Shown: positions 16,736 through 24,706 of the stretch, in pieces | Numbering within the stretch: position 1 is the first letter of the stretch | How the letters are laid out: every line of letters begins with the position of its first letter | Assembly: GCF_002940065.1 (NCBI RefSeq) | Contig: NZ_MDEJ01000027.1 | Span: 1-38,214 of the forward strand | Length of the DNA stretch: 38,214 nucleotides | Direction: 5' to 3' | From: Xanthomonas populi | GTDB lineage: Bacteria > Pseudomonadota > Gammaproteobacteria > Xanthomonadales > Xanthomonadaceae | Position numbers and translations under genes: made by a program | The notes under the pieces: generated by a model | What the model was told of the DNA's origin: nothing | Seen by the model: the letters and a program-made list of their open reading frames with translations, nothing else | The model's database searches: none

Positions 16736-19522
16736 GTGGACTCAGGCGTCATTGCAAGCATGCTGCAGCACCCGTTGACCTCAGCGGTGGTGGTGTTGGA
16801 TGCGCATGGCCAGCCTCTGGCGGCCAACCGCGTTGCGCAGTCGCTTGGACTGCCGGCAACCCTTGGTGCATATGCCGACGTCCTGGAAAGCAGTCGCGCC
16901 CAGGTGGCCGATAGCGGTGGTATGGCCGCCTGCGTGCTGCCGGGCACCGGCGGCGGGCGTCTGGAAGGCTGGCTGCGTGCGGTTTGCGACGAAAATGGTC
17001 AGGCGATGGCCTTCACCTTGAGCATTCCCGAGCCGATGGGCGCCGATGGCACCAGCCGCTGGGAAATGGGCCTGGACAGCGCCGACCACGGCTTGTGGGA
17101 TTGGGATATTCCTGCCGACGTGGTGTACCGCTCGGAGCGCTTGACCCGCATGCTCGGTTACTCCGAGCAGCCACTGCCGAACAATCTCACCGCGTTGTCC
17201 GGGTTGATTCATCGTGAGGACCACGCGCTGGTCAGTGCCGCCGTGCAGGCGCACCTAGACGGTCGCACCGACACTTACGTGGCCGAATTCCGCTTGCGTC
17301 AGAGCGATGGCCAGTGGCGCTGGATCCTGGATCGCGGCCGTGTGGTCTCGCGTACCGCCGACGGCCGCCCGCTGCGCATGGTCGGCACGCACACCGATGT
17401 GCATCACCACAAATTGCTCGAGCAGCAGCTGCGCGAGCAGCAGACCCAGCTCGAAGACGCCCAGCGCATCGCCAGCATGGGCAGCTGGAGCTGGGACACG
17501 CTCAAAGACACGCTGTGGGTATCGCCCGATCTCCTGCAGCAGCTCGGCATGACTCAAGTGCGTCTGCAGAGCAGTCGCGACATCCTGCGTCTGCTGGGCC
17601 GGCCCTCGATTGCGCAGTTGCGCAGCGCTTGGCGCAAGATCAAGCACGAAGGCATGCCGGTGCATTTCGAGCTGGAAGTCAACGGGCTTGCCGACATCAA
17701 TCCGCATCATCTGCGGGTGTGGGCGCAGCCGGTCTTCGATGGCGACGGTGCCATGGTGCGCGTTCTCGGCCAACTGCAGAACGTCACCGAGCAGCGCCAG
17801 ACCGACGCGCTGATCCGCTGGCGCACCGAGTTGCTCAACCGCGTGTCTGCACTGGGGAAGATCGGCGGCTGCGAGATCGAGGTCAACACCCGGCGCATGC
17901 AGTGGACCGAGGAGTGCTATCACATCCATGGTCTGCGCAAGGAAAACATCACCCTGGAGCAGGCACTGTCGCTGTACACCCAGGATTCGCGCGACGCTTT
18001 CGAAGCGGCGCTGCTGCGTATTTCCGATGGCGGCCTGCCCGAGCAGCTGGAGCTGTGTTTCTATCGCAACTCCGGCCAGCGCGTGTGGGTGCAGGTACTG
18101 ATCGAGCTGGACCGTCGCGAAGGACTGCCGCCGCGTTTTGTCGCCTTGTTTCGCGATGTCACCCGCGAACGCGAAGCCAACGAGCGCATCGAATTGCTGG
18201 CGCACTACGACCGTCTGACCGGCTTGCCGAACCGCTTTCTGCTGCGCGAGCAGGCAGAGAACGCGATCCGCGAAGCGCATGAGCGCGGCCAGGTGTTGGC
18301 GATGCTGCTGATCGATCTGGATGGCTTCAAGAGCATCAATGATTCGTTCGGCCATGCCACCGGCGACAATCTGCTCAAGCTGGCGTCTTCGCGCTTGCAT
18401 CAGCATCTGCGCAACAGCGATCTGTTCGGTCGCTTCAGCGACGACGAATTCATCGTGCTGCTGCGCGATCTGGGCGAGCCTGAAGATGCCGGCCACGTCG
18501 CACGCAAGTTGATCAGCGCGCTGGGCGAGCCGCTGCGCAAGGAACACGTCACCCTCAAGCTCGGTGCCAGCATCGGTATCGCGCTGCAGGGCGATGGCCT
18601 GTCGGATTTCGATAGCCTGCTGCGCGCCGCCGATGCGGCGATGTACGCGGCCAAGGAATCCGGCCGCAATACCTTCCATTACTACAGCCAGGACGTGTTG
18701 CTGCGTGCGCAGCGCCGCCTGGAACTGGAGCACGCGCTGCAGGGCGCGCTCGAGCGCGAGGAATTCACGCTGGTCTACCAGCCGCTGGTCAACACGGTGG
18801 GCGATGCATCGCCGGCGATCGAGGCGCTGATGCGCTGGAATCGCCCCGGCCATGGTCCTTGCAGCCCGGTCGAGTTCATCCCGATCGCCGAAGAGTGCGG
18901 CGAAATCGTCCGCCTGGGCGAATGGGTCATCGGCGAAGCCTGCCGCCAGGCGGTGGTCTGGAACCGCGCCGGGCTCAATTTCAGCCGCATTGCGGTCAAT
19001 GTGTCTGCGGTGCAGTTGCGCGAGCGCGGCTTTGCCGAGCGCGTGCTGGAAATCTGCCGCGACAACGGTTGGTCGCCGTCGCGGCTTGAGCTGGAATTGA
19101 CCGAATCCGCATTGATCCGCGATTCGGATTCGCTGCGCCGCTGCTTTGAGCTGTTCGAACAGAATGGCGTGCTGCTGGCGGTGGACGACTTCGGTACCGG
19201 CTTCTCGAACCTGCACTATCTCAACCGTTTCCCGGTGCAGCGCCTGAAGATCGACCGCAGCTTCGTGCAAGGCATGCTCGACGACGCCAATACCGCCGAA
19301 GTCACCCAGGCCATCGTGCATCTGGGCCATGCGCTGGGCATGCAGGTGGTCGCCGAAGGTGTGGAAACGGTGCAGGAAGACGCACTGTTACGCCTGCAGG
19401 GCTGCGACGAGATCCAGGGCTACTTCTACTCGCGCCCCTTGTCGCCACGCGACATGGCGCAGTGGTTGCGCGAAGCCGAAGCCGGCATGCGCCTTGGTGC
19501 TCGTCTGGCCGTCGCCAACTGA
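16736..19522 (+). CDS. Multi-PAS GGDEF-EAL protein, probable cyclic-di-GMP phosphodiesterase
   Basis: A 928-residue cytoplasmic protein. Several PAS/PAC-type domains fill residues about 1-480 (for example WEMGLDSADHGLWDWDIPAD, ARIASMGSWSWDTLKD-like, and a third before 480), then GGDEF (about 483-650) and EAL (about 660-915). The GGDEF signature is SDDEF (about 564-568) after RF, so cyclase activity is unlikely. The EAL site is complete: EALMRW, VNVSAVQL, ELTES, DDFGTG (about 816-821), LKIDRSFV, AEGVET, QGYFYSRP. This predicts an active phosphodiesterase with a regulatory GGDEF. GTG 16736 has GGAG 10-13 bases upstream and fits better than the next ATG, 8 codons on. Divergent from the ravS-like gene, with a 74-bp or larger gap. 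Confidence 0.92.
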   Translation: MDSGVIASMLQHPLTSAVVVLDAHGQPLAANRVAQSLGLPATLGAYADVLESSRAQVADSGGMAACVLPGTGGGRLEGWLRAVCDENGQAMAFTLSIPEPMGADGTSRWEMGLDSADHGLWDWDIPADVVYRSERLTRMLGYSEQPLPNNLTALSGLIHREDHALVSAAVQAHLDGRTDTYVAEFRLRQSDGQWRWILDRGRVVSRTADGRPLRMVGTHTDVHHHKLLEQQLREQQTQLEDAQRIASMGSWSWDTLKDTLWVSPDLLQQLGMTQVRLQSSRDILRLLGRPSIAQLRSAWRKIKHEGMPVHFELEVNGLADINPHHLRVWAQPVFDGDGAMVRVLGQLQNVTEQRQTDALIRWRTELLNRVSALGKIGGCEIEVNTRRMQWTEECYHIHGLRKENITLEQALSLYTQDSRDAFEAALLRISDGGLPEQLELCFYRNSGQRVWVQVLIELDRREGLPPRFVALFRDVTREREANERIELLAHYDRLTGLPNRFLLREQAENAIREAHERGQVLAMLLIDLDGFKSINDSFGHATGDNLLKLASSRLHQHLRNSDLFGRFSDDEFIVLLRDLGEPEDAGHVARKLISALGEPLRKEHVTLKLGASIGIALQGDGLSDFDSLLRAADAAMYAAKESGRNTFHYYSQDVLLRAQRRLELEHALQGALEREEFTLVYQPLVNTVGDASPAIEALMRWNRPGHGPCSPVEFIPIAEECGEIVRLGEWVIGEACRQAVVWNRAGLNFSRIAVNVSAVQLRERGFAERVLEICRDNGWSPSRLELELTESALIRDSDSLRRCFELFEQNGVLLAVDDFGTGFSNLHYLNRFPVQRLKIDRSFVQGMLDDANTAEVTQAIVHLGHALGMQVVAEGVETVQEDALLRLQGCDEIQGYFYSRPLSPRDMAQWLREAEAGMRLGARLAVAN

Positions 19523-19599
19523 CGCAGTGTGTGGCATCGCCTGCATCAGGTGGCGTCTGGATGTTCACAAGCCACGCCGGTCGGTTGGTCTCGAGGGCG

Positions 19600-19700
19600 C
19601 GATGCCCTCACCGCTCGCGGGACATGCCGTGCATCCGTCCATGGAGGTTCCGTGGCGGCATCCATGCCGCAACATGATCCCGCTAACGGCAAGGGCCCTC
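19600..19700. repeat. Palindromic interspersed repeat, copy C
   Basis: About 101 bp, aligned along its whole length and in the same orientation with copy A at 4548-4648 (shared blocks such as TGCCCTCACCGCTCGC, ATCCGTCC and TGGAGG). Outer arms 19600-19623 and 19676-19698 are inverted, and the centre has the stem GCGGCAT/ATGCCGC around CC. It lies 78 bp after the GGDEF-EAL stop codon. Confidence 0.8.
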
Positions 19701-19763
19701 CAGCCAAGCAGCAGATCAGCCGCCCTGCAGCCGACGCATTCATAGCGTCCAATCCTCCCAACA

Positions 19764-19786
19764 GAGCCGAGATCTCACGGCTTTTT
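19764..19786 (+). terminator. Intrinsic terminator, probably of the GGDEF-EAL gene
   Basis: AGCCG (19765-19769) pairs with CGGCT (19778-19782) and a run of five T follows. The stem is short but GC-rich. It is about 240 bp after the GGDEF-EAL stop, beyond repeat copy C, so the repeat would be in the 3' untranslated RNA. Confidence 0.6.
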
Positions 19787-20056
19787 ATCGCGAGCAAGCA
19801 CCAACTTCGCAAGCGCATTCGTGCGCGCGATGTCTTGCACCACATCATTCCCATGACATCGCATTGATCGAAGCATCAAGTCGTGTCGTGTCTTAGAAGT
19901 CGCAGAGCAGGCGGGCAGGGGAGACGTCACCACGGTGCTGCAATCGATCGGTACTGCGTGCTCAGCGCCACACTTGTTGGCACATTCTAATAAATAATGT
20001 CGGCAGTGGACACAACCAGCGTGGCGCCTGCCGAGGCACGCCCCGCCGTTCAGACA

Positions 20057-20350
20057 TCAGCGTCCGGAGACGCTGACCGCAGAACCGTCCAGGCCTAGAT
20101 CCCAGGCCACGGTTGCAAACAGCAGATCTTCTTCGCTGCAGCTGCGGAGCGGGTTGAGCATTGCCTGCACTTCCGCATGTGCGGCGCATTCCAGCCGTTC
20201 CAGCGCGGCCGGCAGGCGCACGCGTCGCGGCGCGGGCTTTGCTGCGGTGCTCTGCGCGATACGCTCGGCCTGTGAGGCCGCCACTGCGGCTGATTCCCGC
20301 ACAGCGGCGGGTACATCGAGGATCGGGGCGATCGGGGCGAGAAGCGTCAT
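20057..20350 (-). CDS. Small hypothetical protein downstream of the chemoreceptor gene
   Basis: A 97-residue frame starting at ATG 20350 (MTLLAPIAPILDVPAAVRES). It is Ala/Pro/Arg-rich in its first half (AASQAERIAQSTAAKPAPRR) with an apparently helical second half (LPAALERLECAAHAEVQAML) and an acidic end. No family is recognised; there is no signal peptide or membrane segment. It lies 85 bp after the chemoreceptor stop on the same strand, so it may be co-transcribed from the sigma-28 promoter at 21655-21681. The ribosome site is weak. The spacer holds short CCCCGG/GGGG inverted runs that could form a hairpin. A role in chemotaxis is only inferred from position. The reading frame itself has typical codon bias. 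Confidence 0.6.
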   Translation of the reverse strand: MTLLAPIAPILDVPAAVRESAAVAASQAERIAQSTAAKPAPRRVRLPAALERLECAAHAEVQAMLNPLRSCSEEDLLFATVAWDLGLDGSAVSVSGR

Positions 20351-20435
20351 GAGCGGAACACCAGGTCGTTGCGTAACGACAAATCCCCGGGGAGGCCGGG
20401 GAATGTCGGGGATCAGAGAGTGCGGAGCATTGGTC

Positions 20436-21626
20436 TTAGAACAACTCGACCGTGCCGGCACCCATGCCTTGCTGCGCCACCGGCTTGTGCGGCTGGCGTT
20501 CCCACTCCACACGCATGTCGCGCAGTCGGGTAGACACCTTCTGCAGCGCGGCGACCAGATCGCTGTCGTACACGCCGCCATTGCGATGCAGCAGTTCCTG
20601 CAGCGCCACCGCTTCACGGTTGATCGCGGTGAGGCGATCGAGGTGAGTGTGAATGCCGCTCAGAGTCTGCGTGGCGATGTCCTCGAACTGCAGGGCACGC
20701 ACCGCTTCGGCCACGCTACCGTCGATGGAGCGTGCGCACTCGGAGATTTCGCGCATGCCATCGCCCAACGAGGCATTGATCTGAGCGACGTTCTCCAGCA
20801 TCGCCGCCGATTCGTGGCGGGCTTCGCGGGAGCGGTCCATGTGACGCGAGGCCAGCTGCGAGACCGTTTCACGCACCTTGGCGATCGATTCCTTGGAGCT
20901 GTGCGCCAGCTTGCGGATCTGTTCGTTGAAGGTGGTGGAACGCTCGGACAGATTGCGCACCTCGTCGGCGACCACCGCGAAGCCGCGACCGGCTTCACCG
21001 GCTCGTGCTGCTTCGATGGCGGCGTTCAAGGCCAGCAGATTGGTCTGGTCGGCGATCGACTTGACGTCTTCCAGCAGCGCGAAGATGCCATCCAGGTGCT
21101 GCGCCATCTCATCAATGTGATGCACCGTGTTGGTACTTTGGCCGCTCACCTGTTCCAGCGCTTCCACCAACTGCTCCATACGGGAGCTGGCGTGCTGGGC
21201 GAAGCGGGCGACGTCGACGCCAGCGCTGCCATCGTCACCGGCACGGTCGACGATGCGGGCCAGTGCCTGGCTTTGCTGACGCGATTTGCGGTTCATCGCT
21301 TCGAAACTGCCACCAAGACCGGACACGGCCTGGCGGATCAGTTCGCGGGCACGCTCGACTTCTGAGCGTGAACCGTCGACTTCGTTGCTGACGAACGTAC
21401 GCAGTTCGTTAAGCAGTTGGTCCTGCTCGCGCAGGATGCGGGTCTGGTCCGGGTTACGCCGGAACTGGGAATACGTCACCCAGGCAGCGAAAACCAACCA
21501 ACTAAGGGTCATGGTCGCCAGGATCGCCCAGCGCACCGAGGCGGGCCAGTCGAATCCGACAGCGAAGGGAAACAGCAAGGTCAGAGCCAAAGGGGCGGCT
21601 AGACGGATCAGTGGACGTGAATACAT
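20436..21626 (-). CDS. Methyl-accepting chemotaxis protein without periplasmic sensor domain
   Basis: A 396-residue chemoreceptor that should signal to CheA/CheW. Two closely spaced membrane segments ([20 protein letters not shown] and [20 protein letters not shown], within residues about 6-50) leave almost no periplasmic loop, and no HAMP domain is seen. The rest is a long coiled coil with the highly conserved signalling tip ([20 protein letters not shown], then [20 protein letters not shown]). ATG 21626 (MYSRPLIRL) is chosen because the open frame upstream overlaps a sigma-28 promoter and because GAGAA lies about 11 bases before it. With no ligand-binding domain it probably senses a membrane or cytoplasmic cue. 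It heads a short unit with the 97-residue protein. Confidence 0.92.
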   Translation of the reverse strand: MYSRPLIRLAAPLALTLLFPFAVGFDWPASVRWAILATMTLSWLVFAAWVTYSQFRRNPDQTRILREQDQLLNELRTFVSNEVDGSRSEVERARELIRQAVSGLGGSFEAMNRKSRQQSQALARIVDRAGDDGSAGVDVARFAQHASSRMEQLVEALEQVSGQSTNTVHHIDEMAQHLDGIFALLEDVKSIADQTNLLALNAAIEAARAGEAGRGFAVVADEVRNLSERSTTFNEQIRKLAHSSKESIAKVRETVSQLASRHMDRSREARHESAAMLENVAQINASLGDGMREISECARSIDGSVAEAVRALQFEDIATQTLSGIHTHLDRLTAINREAVALQELLHRNGGVYDSDLVAALQKVSTRLRDMRVEWERQPHKPVAQQGMGAGTVELF

Positions 21627-21654
21627 GGGCGTTCTCGGCAGAGTCACGGTTGCT

Positions 21655-21681
21655 GTATCGGCCGTACCCCCTTTGTCTTTA
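21655..21681 (-). promoter_or_regulatory. Sigma-28 (FliA) promoter of the chemoreceptor gene
   Basis: On the minus strand TAAAGACA (21674-21681), an 11-base spacer, and GCCGATAC (21655-21662): 5/8 at -35, 7/8 at -10, ideal spacing. The start near 21648 leaves a leader of about 22 nt to ATG 21626 and supports that start. Confidence 0.8.
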
Positions 21682-21774
21682 GCGACGATCGCCACATCGT
21701 CTCGCCCATTCAACCGCTGTTGACGCAAATCTGAGGCCGCTAGCGTGCATCAGCAACCGGGTTTGTCGCGCTGC

Positions 21775-22389
21775 CTAGCGCAGCGCGCGGTCCACAGCTT
21801 CAATCATCGCGCGCTTGGCGAACAGAAAATCCCACAGGCTACCGCCCATCTGTCGCCACAGCACCGCCGAGCGCACCGCTGCCAGCAGCAACGCGCGGAT
21901 TTCCGCGACTACGCCGGCCTGGCCCAGGTAATGCGGGTTGCCCTGCACCATGACCTTGGGGCGCAAGTGGCTGATGGTCTGCGCATACAGTGCGCCCAGC
22001 GCACTCAGCACGTCGGGGTGGCCGCTGTCGCCCAGGGTCTGCGCCTGACCTGCGGCGGCCTCGATTCCGTTGGAAACAGTCGTGACGGTGGCGGTGTCGC
22101 GCACGAAGCGGCGCTCCAGTTGCAGCACCGCTAGCGCAAGGCGCGGCAGCACCTCGTCCTGGCCCTGATTGCGGAAATAGTTGTGTAGCAGCCGCAGACC
22201 GGGCGCCAGATCCGTTGGCGAGCCGTACACAGCCTCCGGCGACGACGCATCCACCCGGAATACGCTGTCCATGGCGGTGCGCACCGTCGCAGCCTCCGAC
22301 TGCCCGGTCTCGGCGATCCGCCGCACCTGCTGCAAGGCCTGGGCGACGCCTGCCAGTGCCAGCACACGGTGATCCATGGAAGAACTCAT
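21775..22389 (-). CDS. hflD: HflD homologue
   Basis: HflD (YcfC) was named for its effect on phage lambda lysogenisation in E. coli; its housekeeping role is poorly known. The 204-residue protein shows the family pattern: [20 protein letters not shown] near the N-terminus, [12 protein letters not shown] in the first third, [13 protein letters not shown] in the middle, and [39 protein letters not shown] toward the C-terminus. The frame also has a TTG one codon before ATG 22389, and GAGG is better spaced for the TTG; either could be used. It follows mnmA by 12 bp on the same strand, the nudJ-mnmA-hflD order known from E. coli. Intact. Confidence 0.93.
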   Translation of the reverse strand: MSSSMDHRVLALAGVAQALQQVRRIAETGQSEAATVRTAMDSVFRVDASSPEAVYGSPTDLAPGLRLLHNYFRNQGQDEVLPRLALAVLQLERRFVRDTATVTTVSNGIEAAAGQAQTLGDSGHPDVLSALGALYAQTISHLRPKVMVQGNPHYLGQAGVVAEIRALLLAAVRSAVLWRQMGGSLWDFLFAKRAMIEAVDRALR

Positions 22390-22401
22390 CAAGCCACTAC
22401 C

Positions 22402-23526
22402 TCAGGTAAATAAAGAAGATACCGCCAAGTAGCGTTCCATCGGTGCATCGGTGGCCGCAATGACTGCGCCCCCCAAGCATTCGTTGCCGTCGTACAGCAC
22501 CAGCGACTGCCCCGGCGTCACCGCACGCTGCGGCCGCTCGAAACGCACCTGCACGCTGCTATCGTCCTGCACCTCCACCATGCACGGCTCATCGGACTGG
22601 CGGTAGCGCGTCTGCACGGTGCAGCTGAAGCTGCGCGCCGGCGGCGCTCCGGTGACCCAATGCGCCTGCTCGGAATGCAGCCAGCGCGATTGAAGCAGCG
22701 GACTGTCGCGGTCCTGGTCGACATACAACACATTGCTCGCCACATCCTTGCCGACCACATACCACGGCGCCGCAGCACGCCCGCGCACGCCACCGATGTT
22801 CAGGCCTTCGCGCTGACCCAGAGTGAAATAGAACACCCCGGGATGCTCGGCGATGCGCTGCCCCTGCGGGTCGCGTATCTCACCGGTGCGCGCGGGCAGA
22901 TAACGGCCCAGGAACTCGCGAAAGTCGCGCTCGCCGATGAAGCAGATGCCGGTGGAATCTTTCTTGGCATGCGTCGGCAAGGTGGCGTCCTGGGCAATGC
23001 GACGCAGCGTACTTTTTTCCAGGTCGCCGATCGGAAACAACGTTGCGGCCAATTGGGTCTGCCCCAACTGATGCAGAAAATAGCTCTGATCCTTGCCGCG
23101 GTCGGCGCCACGCAACAGTCGCCAGCGTCCTCCCCGGTGCGCAACCCTCGCGTAATGGCCGGTGGCGATGCGTTCGGCGCCCAGCGCCTGGGCGGCCTCC
23201 AGGAAATGCTTGAACTTCACTTCGCGGTTACACAACACGTCCGGATTGGGCGTGCGTCCGGCTGCATATTCGGCCAGGAAATGCTCGAACACGCCACCCC
23301 AATATTCGCTGGAAAAATCGCGAAAGTGGAACGGAATACCCAGCACCCCGCAGACCGCCACCGCATCGCGACGGTCTTCTTCGGCGCGGCAATCGCCGCT
23401 GCCGTCGTCGGCCCAGTTCTGCATGAACAAGCCGGCGATCGACTCGCCTTGCTGAGCAAGCCGCCAAGCCGCCACCGACGAATCCACGCCCCCGGACACT
23501 CCAACGATGATGCGCGGCGTATTCAT
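22402..23526 (-). CDS. mnmA: MnmA, tRNA 2-thiouridylase
   Basis: MnmA puts sulfur on U34 of the tRNAs for Lys, Glu and Gln. The 374-residue protein has the ATP-binding PP-loop GVSGGVDSS (residues 9-17), the catalytic pair Cys99 ([12 protein letters not shown]) and Cys195 ([10 protein letters not shown]), and [11 protein letters not shown] in between. Length is normal for the family. ATG 23526 overlaps the nudix gene stop by 4 bases (ATGA), which implies translational coupling. The frame is open much further upstream, but that is the nudix gene read in another frame. Second gene of a nudix-mnmA-hflD operon. Confidence 0.97.
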   Translation of the reverse strand: MNTPRIIVGVSGGVDSSVAAWRLAQQGESIAGLFMQNWADDGSGDCRAEEDRRDAVAVCGVLGIPFHFRDFSSEYWGGVFEHFLAEYAAGRTPNPDVLCNREVKFKHFLEAAQALGAERIATGHYARVAHRGGRWRLLRGADRGKDQSYFLHQLGQTQLAATLFPIGDLEKSTLRRIAQDATLPTHAKKDSTGICFIGERDFREFLGRYLPARTGEIRDPQGQRIAEHPGVFYFTLGQREGLNIGGVRGRAAAPWYVVGKDVASNVLYVDQDRDSPLLQSRWLHSEQAHWVTGAPPARSFSCTVQTRYRQSDEPCMVEVQDDSSVQVRFERPQRAVTPGQSLVLYDGNECLGGAVIAATDAPMERYLAVSSLFT

Positions 23527-23981
23527 GCGACGTACCGCACCAGCGATAAGGGATAACGCTGGCCTGCCAGATAGTCTTTCACCACCTCCCACACCAACGG
23601 GCTGCGCGGCCGCTCGGCCGAGCTGCGTAGTTCTTCCGGCGTCATCCACAGCGCGCGTACCACGCCGGTATCCAGGCTGCGCTCGGGGTGATGGGTCAGC
23701 GCATCGGCGACGAAGGCAAAGCGCAGGAAACACTGACGGCTCGGCGCGACCCACTGATAGGTGCCGATGAACTGGGTCAGGCGCACCTCCCAGCCGGTCT
23801 CTTCCAAGGTTTCGCGCACCGCCGCCTCCAGCAGACTTTCGTCCGGCTCCAGATGCCCGGCCGGCTGATTCAACAGCAGGCGGCCACCGATGGACTCTTC
23901 GACCTGCAGGAAGCGCCCGTCGCGCAACACGACGGTGGCGACGGTGACATCCGGGTGCCAGCGCTGTTCGGGCGTGTTCAT
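23523..23981 (-). CDS. nudJ: Nudix hydrolase, NudJ type
   Basis: A 152-residue Nudix pyrophosphohydrolase. The Nudix box [20 protein letters not shown] followed by TGW lies at about residues 42-64, with all metal-binding Glu present (pattern GX5EX7REXXEEXGW). NudJ in E. coli dephosphorylates nucleoside di/triphosphates and the thiamin precursor HMP-PP, and is encoded next to mnmA and hflD as here. The start is ATG 23981; no clear ribosome site is seen. It is first in the operon and 4 bp overlaps mnmA. Function beyond Nudix chemistry is inferred from synteny and size. Confidence 0.9.
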   Translation of the reverse strand: MNTPEQRWHPDVTVATVVLRDGRFLQVEESIGGRLLLNQPAGHLEPDESLLEAAVRETLEETGWEVRLTQFIGTYQWVAPSRQCFLRFAFVADALTHHPERSLDTGVVRALWMTPEELRSSAERPRSPLVWEVVKDYLAGQRYPLSLVRYVA

Positions 23982-24231
23982 TGGCTTTGGATCTGACCAA
24001 TGGGGAACCCAGTCGCTGCGTCCGTGCCCGCAACGATCTCAGCCCGGCTCACAGTTCGGCTCAATCGACCGCACGTGCCGAGGTTGGGCACGGATGGCTG
24101 TATATCGGAGCTGCACGACGGTGCCAGCGGCAGCGCGGTCACAGAGTGGGTCATCAAGGGCCAGCCAGGGAATCGGAGACAAATTGTGCGGGCCGCAGCG
24201 CAAATCGTCCAATGCGCGCAACGATGAACCG

Positions 24232-24237
24232 TATAAT
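24232..24237 (+). promoter_or_regulatory. -10 element of clpS, implying a leaderless mRNA
   Basis: A consensus TATAAT ends 6 bases before the clpS ATG (24244), so transcription would begin at or next to the start codon. No ribosome site precedes the ATG. The -35 region is weak. Confidence 0.5.
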
Positions 24238-24243
24238 GACCAT

Positions 24244-24564
24244 ATGCCTAGTAATACTACGCACGAACACGATCACGGCCTGATGGTCGAAGCGAGCAAG
24301 CCTGAAGTAGCGCCACCGCCGCGCTATCAGGTGCTTCTGCTGAACGATGACTACACCCCGATGGACTTCGTGGTGACCGTCTTGGAGCAGTTTTTCAACC
24401 TGAGCCTGGAGCAGGCGACGCAGGTCATGCTGCATGTCCATACCCGCGGACGCGGCGTTTGCGGGGTCTACAGCCGTGAGGTCGCCGAGTCCAAAGTGGC
24501 TCAGGTCAACGAGTTCTCGCGGATGAACCAGCATCCTCTGCTGTGCACGATGGAGCAGAGCTGA
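24244..24564 (+). CDS. clpS: ClpS, N-degron adaptor for ClpAP
   Basis: ClpS recognises proteins with destabilising N-terminal residues (Leu, Phe, Tyr, Trp) and hands them to ClpA. The 106-residue protein has a disordered, His-rich N-terminal tail ([15 protein letters not shown]) followed by the conserved core: [19 protein letters not shown] (about residues 27-45), the [20 protein letters not shown] block (residue-binding pocket and ClpA contact), and [14 protein letters not shown]. All expected features are present. clpA follows 142 bp downstream on the same strand. Start ATG 24244 is immediately behind a TATAAT box, so the transcript is probably leaderless; the next ATG is too far in to keep the N-terminal tail. 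Confidence 0.96.
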   Translation: MPSNTTHEHDHGLMVEASKPEVAPPPRYQVLLLNDDYTPMDFVVTVLEQFFNLSLEQATQVMLHVHTRGRGVCGVYSREVAESKVAQVNEFSRMNQHPLLCTMEQS

Positions 24565-24633
24565 CCTCGGCGCAGGATCATTCCAGCAGTGCAACACTGT
24601 GGCCGCAATCGCATGATAACGTCGTCTGAACAT

Positions 24634-24648
24634 CCCTATCCGATAGGG
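24634..24648. promoter_or_regulatory. Perfect inverted repeat in the clpS-clpA gap
   Basis: CCCTATC-C-GATAGGG is a perfect 7-bp inverted repeat around one base, 58 bp before the clpA start. A dimeric regulator could bind it. The one-base centre is too short for an RNA hairpin loop unless the stem opens. No known operator was recognised. Confidence 0.35.
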
Positions 24649-24706
24649 TTGTGGTAAATCCCAACAAAAGCCGCATATTGTTTGCAACAGCCGTTCGGAG
24701 TTACCA

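Larger units (their letters stand above)
19523..20056. other. 534-bp gene-free gap after the GGDEF-EAL gene
   Basis: Holds palindromic repeat copy C (19600-19700) and an intrinsic terminator (19764-19786). The remainder, to the stop of the small gene on the minus strand, shows nothing recognised. Short open frames across the gap are the repeat read as protein or have no support. Confidence 0.65.

Noticed and set aside
17255-19330. A 691-codon open frame antisense to the GGDEF-EAL gene
   Set aside because: Long antisense frames are expected at this GC content; it lacks any recognisable domain, while the plus strand encodes a complete multi-domain protein.
19980-20000. TTGGCACATTC as a sigma-54 promoter
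   Set aside because: The -24 half is present but there is no GC at the correct -12 distance.
22402-24033. A 543-residue fused MnmA
   Set aside because: The upstream part is the nudix gene in the wrong frame; MnmA starts at 23526 with its PP-loop right after the start.
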